Assembly (NCBI RefSeq): GCF_001949145.1 | Contig: NW_019091388.1 | Coordinates: 255,449-284,982, forward strand | Length of the DNA stretch: 29,534 nt | Source of the DNA: Acanthaster planci | Taxonomy: Eukaryota; Echinodermata; Asteroidea; Valvatida; Acanthasteridae | Reading direction: 5' to 3' | Shown here: positions 9,901 through 19,045 of the stretch, one piece after another | How the letters are laid out: each line of letters starts with the position of its first letter | Position numbering within the stretch: position 1 is the stretch's first letter | Translations under genes and position numbers: made by a program | Notes under the pieces: generated by a model | Seen by the model: only the letters and a program-made list of their open reading frames with translations | Database searches by the model: none | What the model was told of the DNA's origin: nothing

Positions 9901-12576
9901 GTGACATAGTTGCGGATGTTGGGATCTTTCCCCGTTTCGATGCATTCCTGAAAGTGGCTGAAGGATTTATCATACGGCTTAACTTGGAAAAAAGAGTGGA
10001 AGGAAAAGCACAATTAAAAACCAGTTCAAGATGAGACGGAGTGAGGTTTCTGAAACACTTGATATTAGTTTTTCGATTTGCTAATGTTTGCTTTCTACAC
10101 GCTTTTGGAACGAGGGCAATTGCATCGACCACCTCCCGGTCTCGCATTTTGGCTCTTTTTTCAGGGGGAGGACATCCCTCGTTTTCTCCTTGGACCTTTC
10201 TTTGATTGAGTTTGAACTGCTAGCATCATCAGCCTCGTACTTACTCGAGTGCGCTACGTCTCGCGTCCACCAATGTGGCTCTTTGGGCGTGGTGAAGACC
10301 AGCGGGTGCAGCTCCATGGAGTACCAGAAGTCGGTGGAGCCGCTCTTGGCGCCCGTCAGGACGTGGAAATACGGCAGGCAGCGGGCACGGCCCGGAACCA
10401 CCTTGCAGGGGTTGCGGTACTCGGGCGAAAAGGGCAGGTAGGTGCTGAAGAGCTGGAAACGGAAGAAACNTGTAGTTGACTACGTTTAGCTAGTCTCTTT
10501 TCAAGCAACTAATCCTGAGACGGCAAGTTGTCGATGTTAGCAGTCATCACGACAAAACAAAACGATATTACCAGTGTACTTTTGGGGGTAATTATTGATA
10601 ACTTTGTCGAAGTTTAGGCACTATTGGAGTTTAGACACGGCTATGGAAAGAAAGTAAATACAAGAGAGACGTCTTCGTTGACTTTAAATGCAAATTCAGT
10701 GATGTATTCCCCCATGGAGAGAGGCAAAAGAACCGAGTCAAATATGGTCACTTCCAACACTCTTTTCAGCAACACCAATATCTTCCCTGTAACGGTCAAT
10801 ACTTCAAGATACGATTTTTCCCAGATGAGAATCTTACGAGCCTAGTTCTAAGATGAACAATCAAACAACTGTGAAGTACACTTTATGAAAGCTATGTACC
10901 TGATTATAATTGACGTGAATTTCGGATTCTAGTTGGCCTCATACCTCTCCTACGTTGTCAAACTGGCATTTTCCCGTGTCAAATGACCGGAAATGCATCA
11001 CTCTACATGTATAACATAGACCGGGGCAGCATTCGTACCCGACAAATACGACTATGCTAAGGCCAACAATCCGGTTCGCAAGTGACTTCGTCACAGAGGT
11101 GGACGCGCTACGATTTGCAGCTCTCATCGGTCAACCGCTGAAGTTGCGCGCTAACTTCCGGTTCCATGTAAACGGTGATCAATGCATGCAGAGAAATATG
11201 GAAGGGCTGCGTAGCACCGTGATCAGAATATCGACAAGAATATGAGATTAAATCAGTGCTCTGAAATATGCGATTGCCGAGCTTTCGGTACATGAGTACC
11301 TTCTTCCGGGCAAGCAGATTCAGTTCAATGCATGCAACTCTGTGTGCAGTGCATGTGCGGTGGGCGTGTTTTAAACTGAAGTGACGTCACACTTACGAAC
11401 CGGATAGAACTTGGATTTCAAGTTGGTCTGGCAGGGGGCTTGTAGAGTGTAAATAGAAAGAGGTAACCTACGTCAATGGGTCGCCATGCTATGAATTAGA
11501 AGGGGGAGTGGCAAACAATGTTTGTGGAACCTACGTGTGGGACGTAGTCCTTGATCTTCTTGAGCAGCTTCTCGTCGAGTTCCTCCACCTCGATGCTGGA
11601 GTTGTAAGTGTCCGGGGGACTCCGCTCATAAAACCCGGTCTTTTCATCGATATTCGCTCGCGGGTAGTCCTTCACCTCGTAACCGATCCGCTTAGCCTTC
11701 TCCGGGATGTGGCCCTGGATCACCACCGAGCAGGTGAATACTGACTTCTGGAAGGAAAAGTGCTTTGCTTGGGACTGTGCAAGCCCAACCGACTCCTTCC
11801 CAATGTCGATACTGTCTTCAGTGTGTAGTGTTACACTCCTGTTTTTGGGATATTGTTCAGATTCCCGGTTGATAGGTGTCGATTCCTGGTTATTCGACGT
11901 GGATTGTTTACTACTCAGTATCGATTGTTTGTGCGAGCAGGGCTGCGCGGGACAGTCACGAGGGTGTATTTCTAAATCCCGGGTGCCCGTTGGGGACTTC
12001 CTCTCGAAGTGTATCGACACCGACAGGCCGATGTAGCGGGCAAGAGCGACCAAGCACACGAGTTGTAAACCGAAACAGATCACGAGGTGCTTGCGGCGTA
12101 GCCGGGACTGCGTGACAAGTGGAAATGGAAGGACACGGTCAACTTGGAAATCAGTAAATTGGAAACAGTCGACTTGTCTTCCTTATCCACAAGCCAGATA
12201 AAAAAAAAATCAGCCTAAAATAAACAATCGCTTTCTGAACCACTAAGGCCTATAGACCCAAAAATCCGAGTGAGACAACACTAAATTATGAATGAAAAAC
12301 AGTGTGCTCTATATGTACCACGGTTCTGTGTTTAAAGTTAGGACAAAGACTACTCAAGAATGAGAAAAATATCACCTTGACATTTTCACAAAGGTCAAAT
12401 GAGTAGCAATTGCAGATCAAGAGTGATGACCTGCATGAATATGGTATCCCATAAAAGGTAAATAGGTCTTGCGTGTTGGGGGAGGATCGGGGCTGAAGAG
12501 CGGTTGAGGTTTGAGACACAAAATGGAAAAGTCATCTTCGCATTTCACCGCCATCATTCACACTTACAACTGCCAT
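6701..12576 (-). CDS. CHST15-like: Carbohydrate sulfotransferase 15-like gene (GalNAc 4-sulfate 6-O-sulfotransferase family), 8 coding exons, 515 aa
   Basis: Joining 12576-12568, 12107-11535, 10452-10245, 9982-9899, 9384-9225, 8605-8452, 7787-7640 and 6912-6701 gives 1548 nt, an uninterrupted frame, and GT/AG at every junction. The product is a type II Golgi membrane protein: a basic N-terminus (RLRRK, residues 5-9), one membrane helix at about 11-32, a variable stem to about 190, then the catalytic domain. The PAPS 5'-phosphosulfate site is at 227-236 (TGAKSGSTDF), followed by KEPHWWTR (251-258), which I recall as conserved in CHST15. The 3'-phosphate site is R340 to S348 (RNPIERLYS). Family members transfer sulfate from PAPS to C6 of GalNAc-4-sulfate in chondroitin/dermatan sulfate. 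Human CHST15 is about 561 aa, so the length fits. The 5' site has A and S where I expect P and C, so exact substrate is uncertain. Family assignment is firm; strict CHST15 orthology versus a lineage-specific paralogue cannot be settled here. Confidence 0.9.
7119..7587. mobile_element. hAT-like non-autonomous element in CHST15-like intron before the last exon
   Basis: The left end TAGGGCTATGCCAAAT and the right end ...GACTCAGCCCTA are imperfect inverted repeats of the form TAGGGCTRWGYCAA. Subterminal TTCGAATATTCG-rich DNA follows on both sides. This layout is typical of hAT-derived short elements. I see no clear 8-bp target duplication. The interior matches the repeat at 1000-1250 in reverse orientation. 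Confidence 0.6.
7640..7787 (-). CDS. CHST15-like: CHST15-like exon 7, residues 397-446
   Basis: The exon encodes SVLVGLYYIYVQDWLKRFP followed by DQVLFLRSDDW and YHFLDI. GLY-xxx-DWLxxFPxxQ-xLxLRxxD is the characteristic C-terminal sulfotransferase helix and strand. The acceptor is CAG and the donor GTAAGC. The terminal G joins AC of the last exon to make Asp446. Confidence 0.93.
7931..8107. mobile_element. MITE family 1, copy 2 (177 bp, TA-flanked), in CHST15-like intron
   Basis: The ends ATACAGGCGATTCACA and GCCTGTAT are flanked by TA at 7929-7930 and 8108-8109. The interior shares TGCGCCTCCAA, ACGCGTTGCAAACTCTTGGA and TGTCGACAGA blocks with the copy at 5908. Both ends differ from copy 1 by the same G to A change (CGGGC to CAGGC), so the inverted repeat has stayed matched within each copy. 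Confidence 0.85.
8452..8605 (-). CDS. CHST15-like: CHST15-like exon 6: completes 3'-phosphate site, residues 346-396
   Basis: The exon begins LYSDYFYIYG, with the sulfotransferase serine at S348, after a CAG acceptor preceded by a T-rich tract. It continues FDVKVRKHLKVYDDCL and has two cysteines (in DDCL and RTCLYR) that could pair in the lumen. It ends GGVGH before a consensus donor GTGAGT, in phase 0. Confidence 0.9.
9225..9384 (-). CDS. CHST15-like: CHST15-like exon 5: helix leading into PAPS 3'-phosphate site, residues 292-345
   Basis: The exon encodes GDGSTSSLWDN near its start, then PTVTLADIIRALTPNARIIF, and ends in LLRNPIER before GTACGT. The R of R-x7-S in the 3'-phosphate site is R340; the serine is supplied by the next exon. 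The STSSLWDN and PNARII segments match the CHST15 pattern I recall. Confidence 0.92.
9677..9699. repeat. C-run then A-run low-complexity tract
   Basis: About ten C are followed by about thirteen A, inside a CHST15-like intron. Homopolymer lengths in draft assemblies are unreliable. Confidence 0.7.
9899..9982 (-). CDS. CHST15-like: CHST15-like exon 4, residues 264-292
   Basis: This 84-nt exon encodes IKPYDKSFSHFQECIETGK and continues to NYVTG. Two acceptors lie five bases apart. The upstream one, after a pyrimidine-rich tract ending CCAAG, completes the split codon A|TT (Ile) and keeps the frame. The downstream one (GTTAAG) would put a stop in frame two codons on. The donor is GTAAAG at 9898-9893. 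Confidence 0.85.
10245..10452 (-). CDS. CHST15-like: CHST15-like exon 3: start of sulfotransferase domain with PAPS 5'-phosphosulfate site, residues 195-263
   Basis: The exon follows a CAG acceptor and ends one nucleotide into a codon before GTAAGT. It encodes LFSTYLPFSPEYRNPC, then RCLPYFHVL, the 5'-PSB TGAKSGSTDF with lysine K230, and KEPHWWTR. The RCLPYF and EPHWWTR blocks are the strongest evidence for CHST15 rather than another sulfotransferase. A single ambiguous base sits 18 bases upstream of the exon, inside the intron, at 10470. Confidence 0.92.
11535..12107 (-). CDS. CHST15-like: CHST15-like exon 2: membrane anchor and stem, residues 4-194
   Basis: This 573-nt exon begins after a CAG acceptor and ends with ...DYVPH before the donor GTAGGT. 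It encodes the basic flank, the hydrophobic anchor (about residues 11-32, with C14 and C21), and a long hydrophilic stem rich in S, T, Q and E. The stem has NxS/T sequons (NRS and NSS) suitable for lumenal N-glycosylation. The distal stem is rich in E and K (EVEELDEKLLKKIKDY). The stem is low-complexity and I would expect poor conservation across species. Confidence 0.85.
12568..12576 (-). CDS. CHST15-like: CHST15-like coding exon 1 (start codon, three codons: M-A-V)
   Basis: ATG GCA GTT is followed directly by a strong donor, GTAAGT. It joins in phase 0 to the exon starting at 12107, giving MAVSRLRRKHLV ahead of the membrane helix. No in-frame ATG precedes the helix in exon 2: the open frame there reaches back to an acceptor at 12108-12110 (CAG). 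This makes a short upstream start exon likely. The 5' UTR would extend to higher coordinates, but its boundary is not visible. An alternative first exon elsewhere cannot be excluded. Confidence 0.6.
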
Positions 12577-12789
12577 GTCGATGTCCCGTGCACCTCACCG
12601 AAAACGGGCCCTTGCCTTTCTCCCACAGGACCACACTTCCTGGATTGATGACCTAAAAAAAATGAGTGATGGAAAATTGGGAAATGTATAAAGAAAATGC
12701 TCAGTTGTCTTTCTCATACAACACGTGAAATTAGAGTTATGAAAGAGACAAAAAGTGAGCTCGACAAAACAGAGGGCTTGCGGTAACAC

Positions 12790-12934
12790 CATGTGGAAAG
12801 ATCTCTTTTGAAAGAGGTATGGTTCTGATAAGAACAGTGTGCTCCTAAGGACAGCCAGACCACACTGGCTGAACGTCGAATTTACACTGTTCTTATCAGA
12901 ACCATACCTCTTCCAAAAGAGATCTATCCACATG
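12790..12934. repeat. Foldback inverted repeat, 51-bp arms
   Basis: The left arm 12790-12840 and right arm 12884-12934 are reverse complements at 49 of 51 positions, separated by 43 bases. The loop contains a smaller perfect stem, AGCCAG...CTGGCT. Similarity stops abruptly at CATGTGG on the outer side. It lies about 210 bp upstream of the inferred sulfotransferase start codon. Confidence 0.9.
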
Positions 12935-14980
12935 CAAAACTTCAAGTCCTATAAAGCCAGACACTCAGGGAAGAAGACTACGAAATGGTCTCCTTCTCCA
13001 GGCTTTTCATACTGCCCGCTACGTTTGTATGGGCGGCCAAAGGTTGTTAAAGGTTTACTCTTAGTTGGCTGCAGGTTTGTCTTGAAATGCCCATATTCCT
13101 CCTTACGTTATATCACGAGAGTTTTTTTTTAACTATGCTGTTTCGATGTCTCAGTGAATATTTTGTTGACAATTGAGGAATTGCTTCCTTGCCGCGGTCC
13201 TGACGGTCATGCAGCCACAATCTGGAATCTATTGTGGGCAAAACAAAACCTCACCTCGACTGTGGCGTTCATCTATCAACGAATCGTGTATTTTATTAAT
13301 TTGATTTTATATGCTTATACATGTGCGTGTTTTACATTTCAAATATTTGTGTGTCTTCAATTCTATCGTTTTTGTTGCAAACTCGAGAAGTAGAATTTCC
13401 TGCTGGCGTGATAAACAAAGTGAATTAATTTGAATTCAATTAAAATAACCAAATAAATAATAATAAAAATGATAATGGTAAAGGGGTCTATGTGTCCACC
13501 AAACCCGGATTGATGGGACATATCTACCAATTACCGGTCGTTTTGAATCATTTTGGTTGTTTTAACCGATCCGTTTCAGAATATACCATAGAAACAAAAG
13601 CGAGATTGCCTATGTACACCTAACAGCCCCCTTTTGTAAATCGCGCTAAAAGACGACTAAACACCTGTCATAATTTTGTCCCGTGCTTCGGTGTCTTTCT
13701 CTCGATCAGTTTCTGTATCCTATACGATACAGCAAACCTATTCCCTCTTCAATCTGTTGACATGCATTTTCATTAACGAAACGTTGGGATAGCGAATGCG
13801 TCCCCGCCTTGAAGAAAATACGCCCTTCATGTCAGTTTCTCCTTTTTGTCGTTTCGTTTTTTTTTCTTTTTTTTCTCGAGTAGTTTATTTTGATGGGGGG
13901 AAGGATACACAAAACACATTGGCTTCCTAGGGGCGTGTCCAGCCTCCAAGAAGAACTACTGACTACTGTCCGGACACTGCAATGTTCCTGCATAGTACTC
14001 AGAGGGAATCGGATGAAATCCGCCCATAACCTAGCAAAGGTTCAGCCCCACTTGCACCTCATAGATCGCCATCCTAACCCTGAAAACTGCTTCAGTTCTT
14101 ACCGTTCATGGAAGAAATCAGTGGAGCAGCAACACGACTCGGTGTTTTGAGAACTCAGAAAAACTCAGGGAATCACACAACACATGACATGTCTTCTGAT
14201 CTGCAAGGGCGACTCGTGGTGTTTTGTCAAGTAAAGGCCGACCTGTTGATCACACACCATTGGTGATGATTGTGGATGATCTGCACTTGTGATAGTCCAC
14301 CGAGAAGACTCGCTCTTTGTGAAGGGTTACGTAACATTGAACAATGAGCAGGGTGAGGCTAGGCGCAGCCAAGCGTGAAAAGGGTAGGGTACAGTCTCCG
14401 CTCAAGTCGGAAACTCACTCCTTCGTGCAGGCTTGAGCGAATTTGAATCACAGCAACCCGCCAACGGGGCTGATGGCCACAATCTCTCCTGCCCTCAGCG
14501 CTTACTGTAGCTCACTGAACGCGAGGCATGATCTTGGCAAATGTTGTCGACAACTTTTGGACACGAGAGAGGAAAATGCGTAGAGCCTCATTTTCTTCAA
14601 CTCTCTCTGCATCTGCTTCGCTTAAATGTGACCAAGGCGCCGGCCTTGCGCTCTTTGCTCAAAAGACAGCGTGTTTGAAGACTGCATTTCGTACTCCAAA
14701 ATATCTGTTCTAACCAGAAAGTGGATACACTAGTGATTAAGAGGGTTTTCTACAGACAAACAGGCGAAAAAAAATCGGTACAGCCTGAGCAAAAATGGTG
14801 TTAAAATTTGTGTCCCTGAACATTTTCAGTAAGCTGCTAACTTTTCGGCCGCCAAGGTAATTGTTTCAACCAGAAGGGTTAGGGGTAGTGATAATAAACT
14901 GGGCGTATCTAATAAATCGTTGCACGTGCGGTTTTTGTAGGAAGGTTGGGGCCAATAATGGGTGGACGAACTTCTAACTT
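12935..14980. other. Intergenic DNA, no gene recognised
   Basis: Open frames at 13154-13393 and 13890-14150 do not resemble known proteins and lack convincing splice context. The interval contains pyrimidine runs (about 13840-13876) and otherwise unremarkable unique-looking DNA between the sulfotransferase and the four-pass protein gene, which are transcribed away from each other. Confidence 0.4.
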
Positions 14981-15004
14981 CAGCATAACAGACAACAAGA
15001 TTCC

Positions 15005-15085
15005 TGCCTCGGCCAATTCCACAGCAGCACAGTCAGAAGAGCGCTTGACTCGTAAGCGGCAAGGTAAGGGTTCGAGTCTCCATGT
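15005..15085 (+). mobile_element. tRNA-like segment, probable SINE head
   Basis: A box A-like CAGCACAGTCAG at 15025-15036 and box B GGTTCGAGTCT at 15069-15079 are spaced as in tRNA promoters, with GACTCGTAAGCGG between them. The T-arm does not pair well, so this is not a functional tRNA. The middle resembles the SINE-like segment at 25940-26030. Confidence 0.5.
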
Positions 15086-15592
15086 CTGCAATGGTATTTT
15101 TGTTCTCTTCGGAGATTAGTTGGTAAGAGGATGTGTTATAATAGAAAAGCAAAGCCCGAAACTGACCTTCTAACTTAAGTTTCAAAGTGTCCACTAAATT
15201 GATTGAACGAATTGATGATCCACACCCATATATGATAATTGCCCATGACCCTCCTAGGAAGACAAAATACGCCGGCCACCATGTCCTTAACGCGCATGCG
15301 TGCATAAACGAGACTTTATTAGTAAAAGGTGAGTATATCAAAGAATATAGGGGTGCACCCTCGTATTTAGGCCAGAAATATGTCCGCCAAGCTCATTAAT
15401 AAAAGTTATACACTCAAAAAATTCTATATTAGAGGGTCCTGAGAGCTATGGAACTGAGGAATTGAAGAAATATGAGACTGAACCTCTGGGCCGGACTCGG
15501 GGCGTCCAATTCTGAGCAATTTGGATGCAATCGGGTCCGAAAGTGGCACTATTTGAGCCATTTTGCCGAGGGAGGGTTTTCAAAATGGCTAC

Positions 15593-16235
15593 NNNNNNNN
15601 NNNNNNNNNNNNNNNNNNNNNNNNNNNNNNNNNNNNNNNNNNNNNNNNNNNNNNNNNNNNNNNNNNNNNNNNNNNNNNNNNNNNNNNNNNNNNNNNNNNN
15701 NNNNNNNNNNNNNNNNNNNNNNNNNNNNNNNNNNNNNNNNNNNNNNNNNNNNNNNNNNNNNNNNNNNNNNNNNNNNNNNNNNNNNNNNNNNNNNNNNNNN
15801 NNNNNNNNNNNNNNNNNNNNNNNNNNNNNNNNNNNNNNNNNNNNNNNNNNNNNNNNNNNNNNNNNNNNNNNNNNNNNNNNNNNNNNNNNNNNNNNNNNNN
15901 NNNNNNNNNNNNNNNNNNNNNNNNNNNNNNNNNNNNNNNNNNNNNNNNNNNNNNNNNNNNNNNNNNNNNNNNNNNNNNNNNNNNNNNNNNNNNNNNNNNN
16001 NNNNNNNNNNNNNNNNNNNNNNNNNNNNNNNNNNNNNNNNNNNNNNNNNNNNNNNNNNNNNNNNNNNNNNNNNNNNNNNNNNNNNNNNNNNNNNNNNNNN
16101 NNNNNNNNNNNNNNNNNNNNNNNNNNNNNNNNNNNNNNNNNNNNNNNNNNNNNNNNNNNNNNNNNNNNNNNNNNNNNNNNNNNNNNNNNNNNNNNNNNNN
16201 NNNNNNNNNNNNNNNNNNNNNNNNNNNNNNNNNNN
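15593..16235. other. Assembly gap (643 N)
   Basis: The run is continuous N. The non-round length suggests an estimated rather than placeholder size. Frames crossing it are meaningless. A perfect 10-bp inverted repeat lies just left of it at 15556-15565 and 15581-15590. Confidence 1.
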
Positions 16236-17284
16236 CTCGGCGATGATTATACATGTTTCGTATCAACCAACCACATAACGTAGGCGCCATTATTATGCAA
16301 ATTTGCGACAGAGAAAGAAAGGAGTACGGTACATGATATGCTTGAGATTTGAATGGTATATATTTCTTGAAAAAATAATGGTGTATTTTGAAAAGAGTAT
16401 AGGTTTCGATCAGGACTGACTATTCGGTTAGTGGCTGGGGACTGAGATTAGGTTGTACTACGCAGGCAAGGGAAAGCCGAATGTAAAAAAGACTACTTGT
16501 ATAAATGACCCCCAGAAAATGACTAACTTAAGAATACATTCTTGTCAACTGTACCCATTGTAGGCCTACAGGTGTTTGTTTTACTGTTATTGGAATCCAT
16601 GTGCCGTTGCTGAAATGAAAGTAGGCCTACATGGACGAATTCCGCCCAACCCAGCCGGGAACTGAACAATGGAGTGTACAAGGTCACCGAAGGGATTTTG
16701 TGGAGCGATGCAACCATTGAACTTATAAAAACGGAAGCCGGTGGCACATCGTATTGAAACTCCAGTACGGTATACTGACTAACACTGACGCACGATGTGA
16801 GGTATTACAACGTGGGTGAGACTGACGATGAGGTTTTTCTTTTTGTGCCTTGGCGCAGGACGTGTGGCTTGCGAAAAAAGTCGAAAATTTGCCAGGATTC
16901 GACGAGTTGTGACCATTCCGTGCTTTCCCATATAGGCGGGAACAAAAGGGGGACTTGGCAGGGTCGTTTGCAACAACATTCGGTAAGTTATTACGTGCAG
17001 TTTTTCGCGTTTTAATTAATGTGAAAACCACGGTCTGTCGAATGATATGGGTTCACATTGGGCTCTACATGTATTTCAAAGATGCCGGAGTCATACGAAA
17101 CCCTTAAACGGACGCTGCAGTGTGTCAGAGGATCACTGCCATTTTTTTTGCTGATTCGTTTTTTTAGTGACAATCAATGTTACATATTATTAATCATTTC
17201 TGGTAACAATACCAAGGATTCCTCTAAATGAGTGCCCAAGGCACTGTAGCTCGCAAGCCTAAAGTAACCTGTAGAGAGTGAGTA
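16236..17284. other. Intergenic DNA, no gene recognised
   Basis: Short frames on both strands around 16720-17030 overlap each other and match nothing I know. Two GTAGGCCTAC words flank 16559-16631. No repeats with clear ends are visible. Confidence 0.35.
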
Positions 17285-17287
17285 GCA

Positions 17288-17455
17288 GTTTTAGAGGCGG
17301 GAGGAAAACCCCGAAGGAATAGGCCTACTCTGGGTAAAACCCTCGGAATCAGGTAGGGACTGAAAGCCCAATCCACCGTTGGACTGGGCCGGGATTCGAA
17401 CCCGGACCGCAGGGGTGGAAGGCAAGGAAAGAACCACTACGCCAACCTGACTCCC
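17288..17455 (-). mobile_element. tRNA-derived SINE, minus strand
   Basis: Read on the minus strand it starts GGGAGTCAGGTTGGCGTAGT, with box A TGGCGTAGTGG (17444-17434) and box B GGTTCGAATCC (17402-17392). The T-arm CCGGG-TTCGAAT-CCCGG pairs perfectly. The body ends GGGGTTTTCCTCCCGCCTCT, a tail motif common in deuterostome tRNA-derived SINEs. Length and internal promoter fit a full-length SINE. Confidence 0.85.
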
Positions 17456-17516
17456 CTGCAGGCAGACTTCAGAACCCTGTGAGCGAATAATAACGATGCT
17501 GCGATGATATCCGTGC

Positions 17517-17609
17517 GAATCAAATACATGGAAGTGGCGCAGTGACTTACAGGTATTTGATTCACATGGGTATTTGAAGGAGGTATTCACATCGGTATTT
17601 AAAGGAGGG
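17517..17609. repeat. Small inverted repeat followed by 25-bp tandem duplication
   Basis: GAATCAAATAC (17517-17527) is reversed as GTATTTGATTC (17553-17563). Overlapping this, a 25-bp unit starting ATTCACATSGGTATTT occurs twice in tandem (17560-17584 and 17585-17609), matching at 22 of 25 positions. Confidence 0.85.
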
Positions 17610-18269
17610 GGCAAAGGACGGGGGGGACAAGAGTTCTTACGGGGAAGGGCAGTTGTTTTGCCCCCTTACCCCCACGCTACGTCACTTAGTCAAATAGGCC
17701 CATACAACCAGGTAACCAGATCTCGTGGAATGTTTTTACTGAGTTGAAAGTGGGCTTGAGCTAAGCAAAAACTGTCATTGCCCGGCCAGACTCAAATCCC
17801 GTGCGAGAATTTTGCTGAGCGGACCGGGAGTGGGCTTGATCAGTCTTACACATCCGCCCGGCTCTGGCACCCACGGGTTGCTTTGCTGCACGCAGGTGCG
17901 CAACAACGCTGCACATAGGCCAACAAAAAAAATTTCCCAAACCATTTTTACGGTAGGCTGAAGTTGAAAGACAAAAATGATCATGACGCCTTGACTCATG
18001 ACGTGGGAGTGTAGTTCCAGACTTTTTTTTATTATCGAGCCTTTTTTATCAGAGATAAGCACTTGTCATGTTGAAAATATTTAAAAGGTGTTTTTTATGA
18101 CCGAAAACAAATAATCTTAGCAATAACTTTCATTAATGACAAGATCTAGGATGGTAAGTCGCCAGCATTGCCAAGAACACTGTTGTCTGCTCATATTAAC
18201 GCGTTACTGACCCATTAACATACCCACAAGCTTTGATATGAAACAAACTCACAATGACATGGCATTCTA

Positions 18270-18277
18270 TGACGTCA
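18270..18277. promoter_or_regulatory. Perfect CRE palindrome TGACGTCA
   Basis: The CREB/ATF site consensus lies about 620 bp upstream of exon 1 of the four-pass protein gene. A matching site (TGACGTCACAG) lies about 480 bp upstream of the paralogue's coding start. The short motif occurs by chance, so function is only suggested. Confidence 0.25.
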
Positions 18278-18893
18278 CAGTTACTGGCATACCTCCAGAG
18301 AAAAGTGTTAACGCCTAAAGTGCCTTGCGTCCACGACACAGAATGTGATATAATAGTGGTAACCAACTTGTACCGTCCACGCATATGATGAAACTATGGA
18401 AATTCGCTAGAGAGGTCAACCATTGGTCTAGTGTGCCTGGTGCCCAACACATTATTTCGTGCACAGGTTACCAGGGCAACTCCAAGTGAAGACAAATAAG
18501 TTTACTTACTATTGCCGTATGACTTTAACCTGCGGGAAAAACTATTGGCTTCTTAACCGGCTTGTTGAAAATGATGCTCTTTGCGATAAGCGTACAAGGC
18601 ATGTTGAATGGTTGACTTCTGTGACTTTTAACGACTACATTTGGCAACTTCCATGCAAAAGAGCAGAGCTGAGTAGACACTTGGGGACAAGAGGGAACTT
18701 TGAGCATGATATGTCAAACTGGACTATTGGTACATTTCAGTCACGTAGGCTACACCCGCTTGCCACAATAAGCTTTGGAAAATCGAGATGCTTTAAAAAA
18801 GATGTATGCCTTGAAAGACAACATGGAGTCGTGTCGTTGTATTGATTCTTTCCTTGTATTAAGAGGATATGTTCTCTTGGTTTTGGGTTTCAG

Positions 18894-19045
18894 AGATGGC
18901 CTACAAGCAAGGCGTCGCCCTGGGGGCCAGCGTGAGCCTTTTCCTAGGCTCAGTGGCCCTACTTGGCATGTACTTGGCCTGCAGCTCCGTCTCCTGCCAA
19001 GCCGTGGGGTACTCGTTCGCATCGCCAATCTGGACCAGCGTCCTG
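18894..19045 (+). CDS. Four-pass protein exon 1: start codon, helix 1, first loop (residues 1-50)
   Basis: A TTTCAG acceptor is followed by AG and then ATG at 18896-18898, so at least one untranslated exon must lie upstream. The exon encodes MAYKQGVALG, a hydrophobic helix and a short loop with C29 and C34, ending SPIWTSVL before GTGAGT. The frame is open back to 18869 with another ATG, but that lies in the intron side of the acceptor. The same MAYK start just after an acceptor occurs in the downstream paralogue, which supports this start. Confidence 0.85.

Noticed and set aside
9977-9982. Alternative acceptor GTTAAG for sulfotransferase exon 4
   Set aside because: Using it shifts the frame and produces a stop within two codons; the acceptor five bases upstream keeps the frame.
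11508-12115. Plus-strand frames of up to 109 codons
   Set aside because: They lie opposite the sulfotransferase exon 2, which has domain, splice and phase support on the minus strand.
15005-15085. Functional tRNA gene
   Set aside because: The T-arm and acceptor stem do not pair and the anticodon loop lacks the usual preceding T; a SINE head or pseudogene fits better.
15472-16290. Long frames of more than 220 codons on both strands
   Set aside because: They consist of the N gap and have no sequence content.
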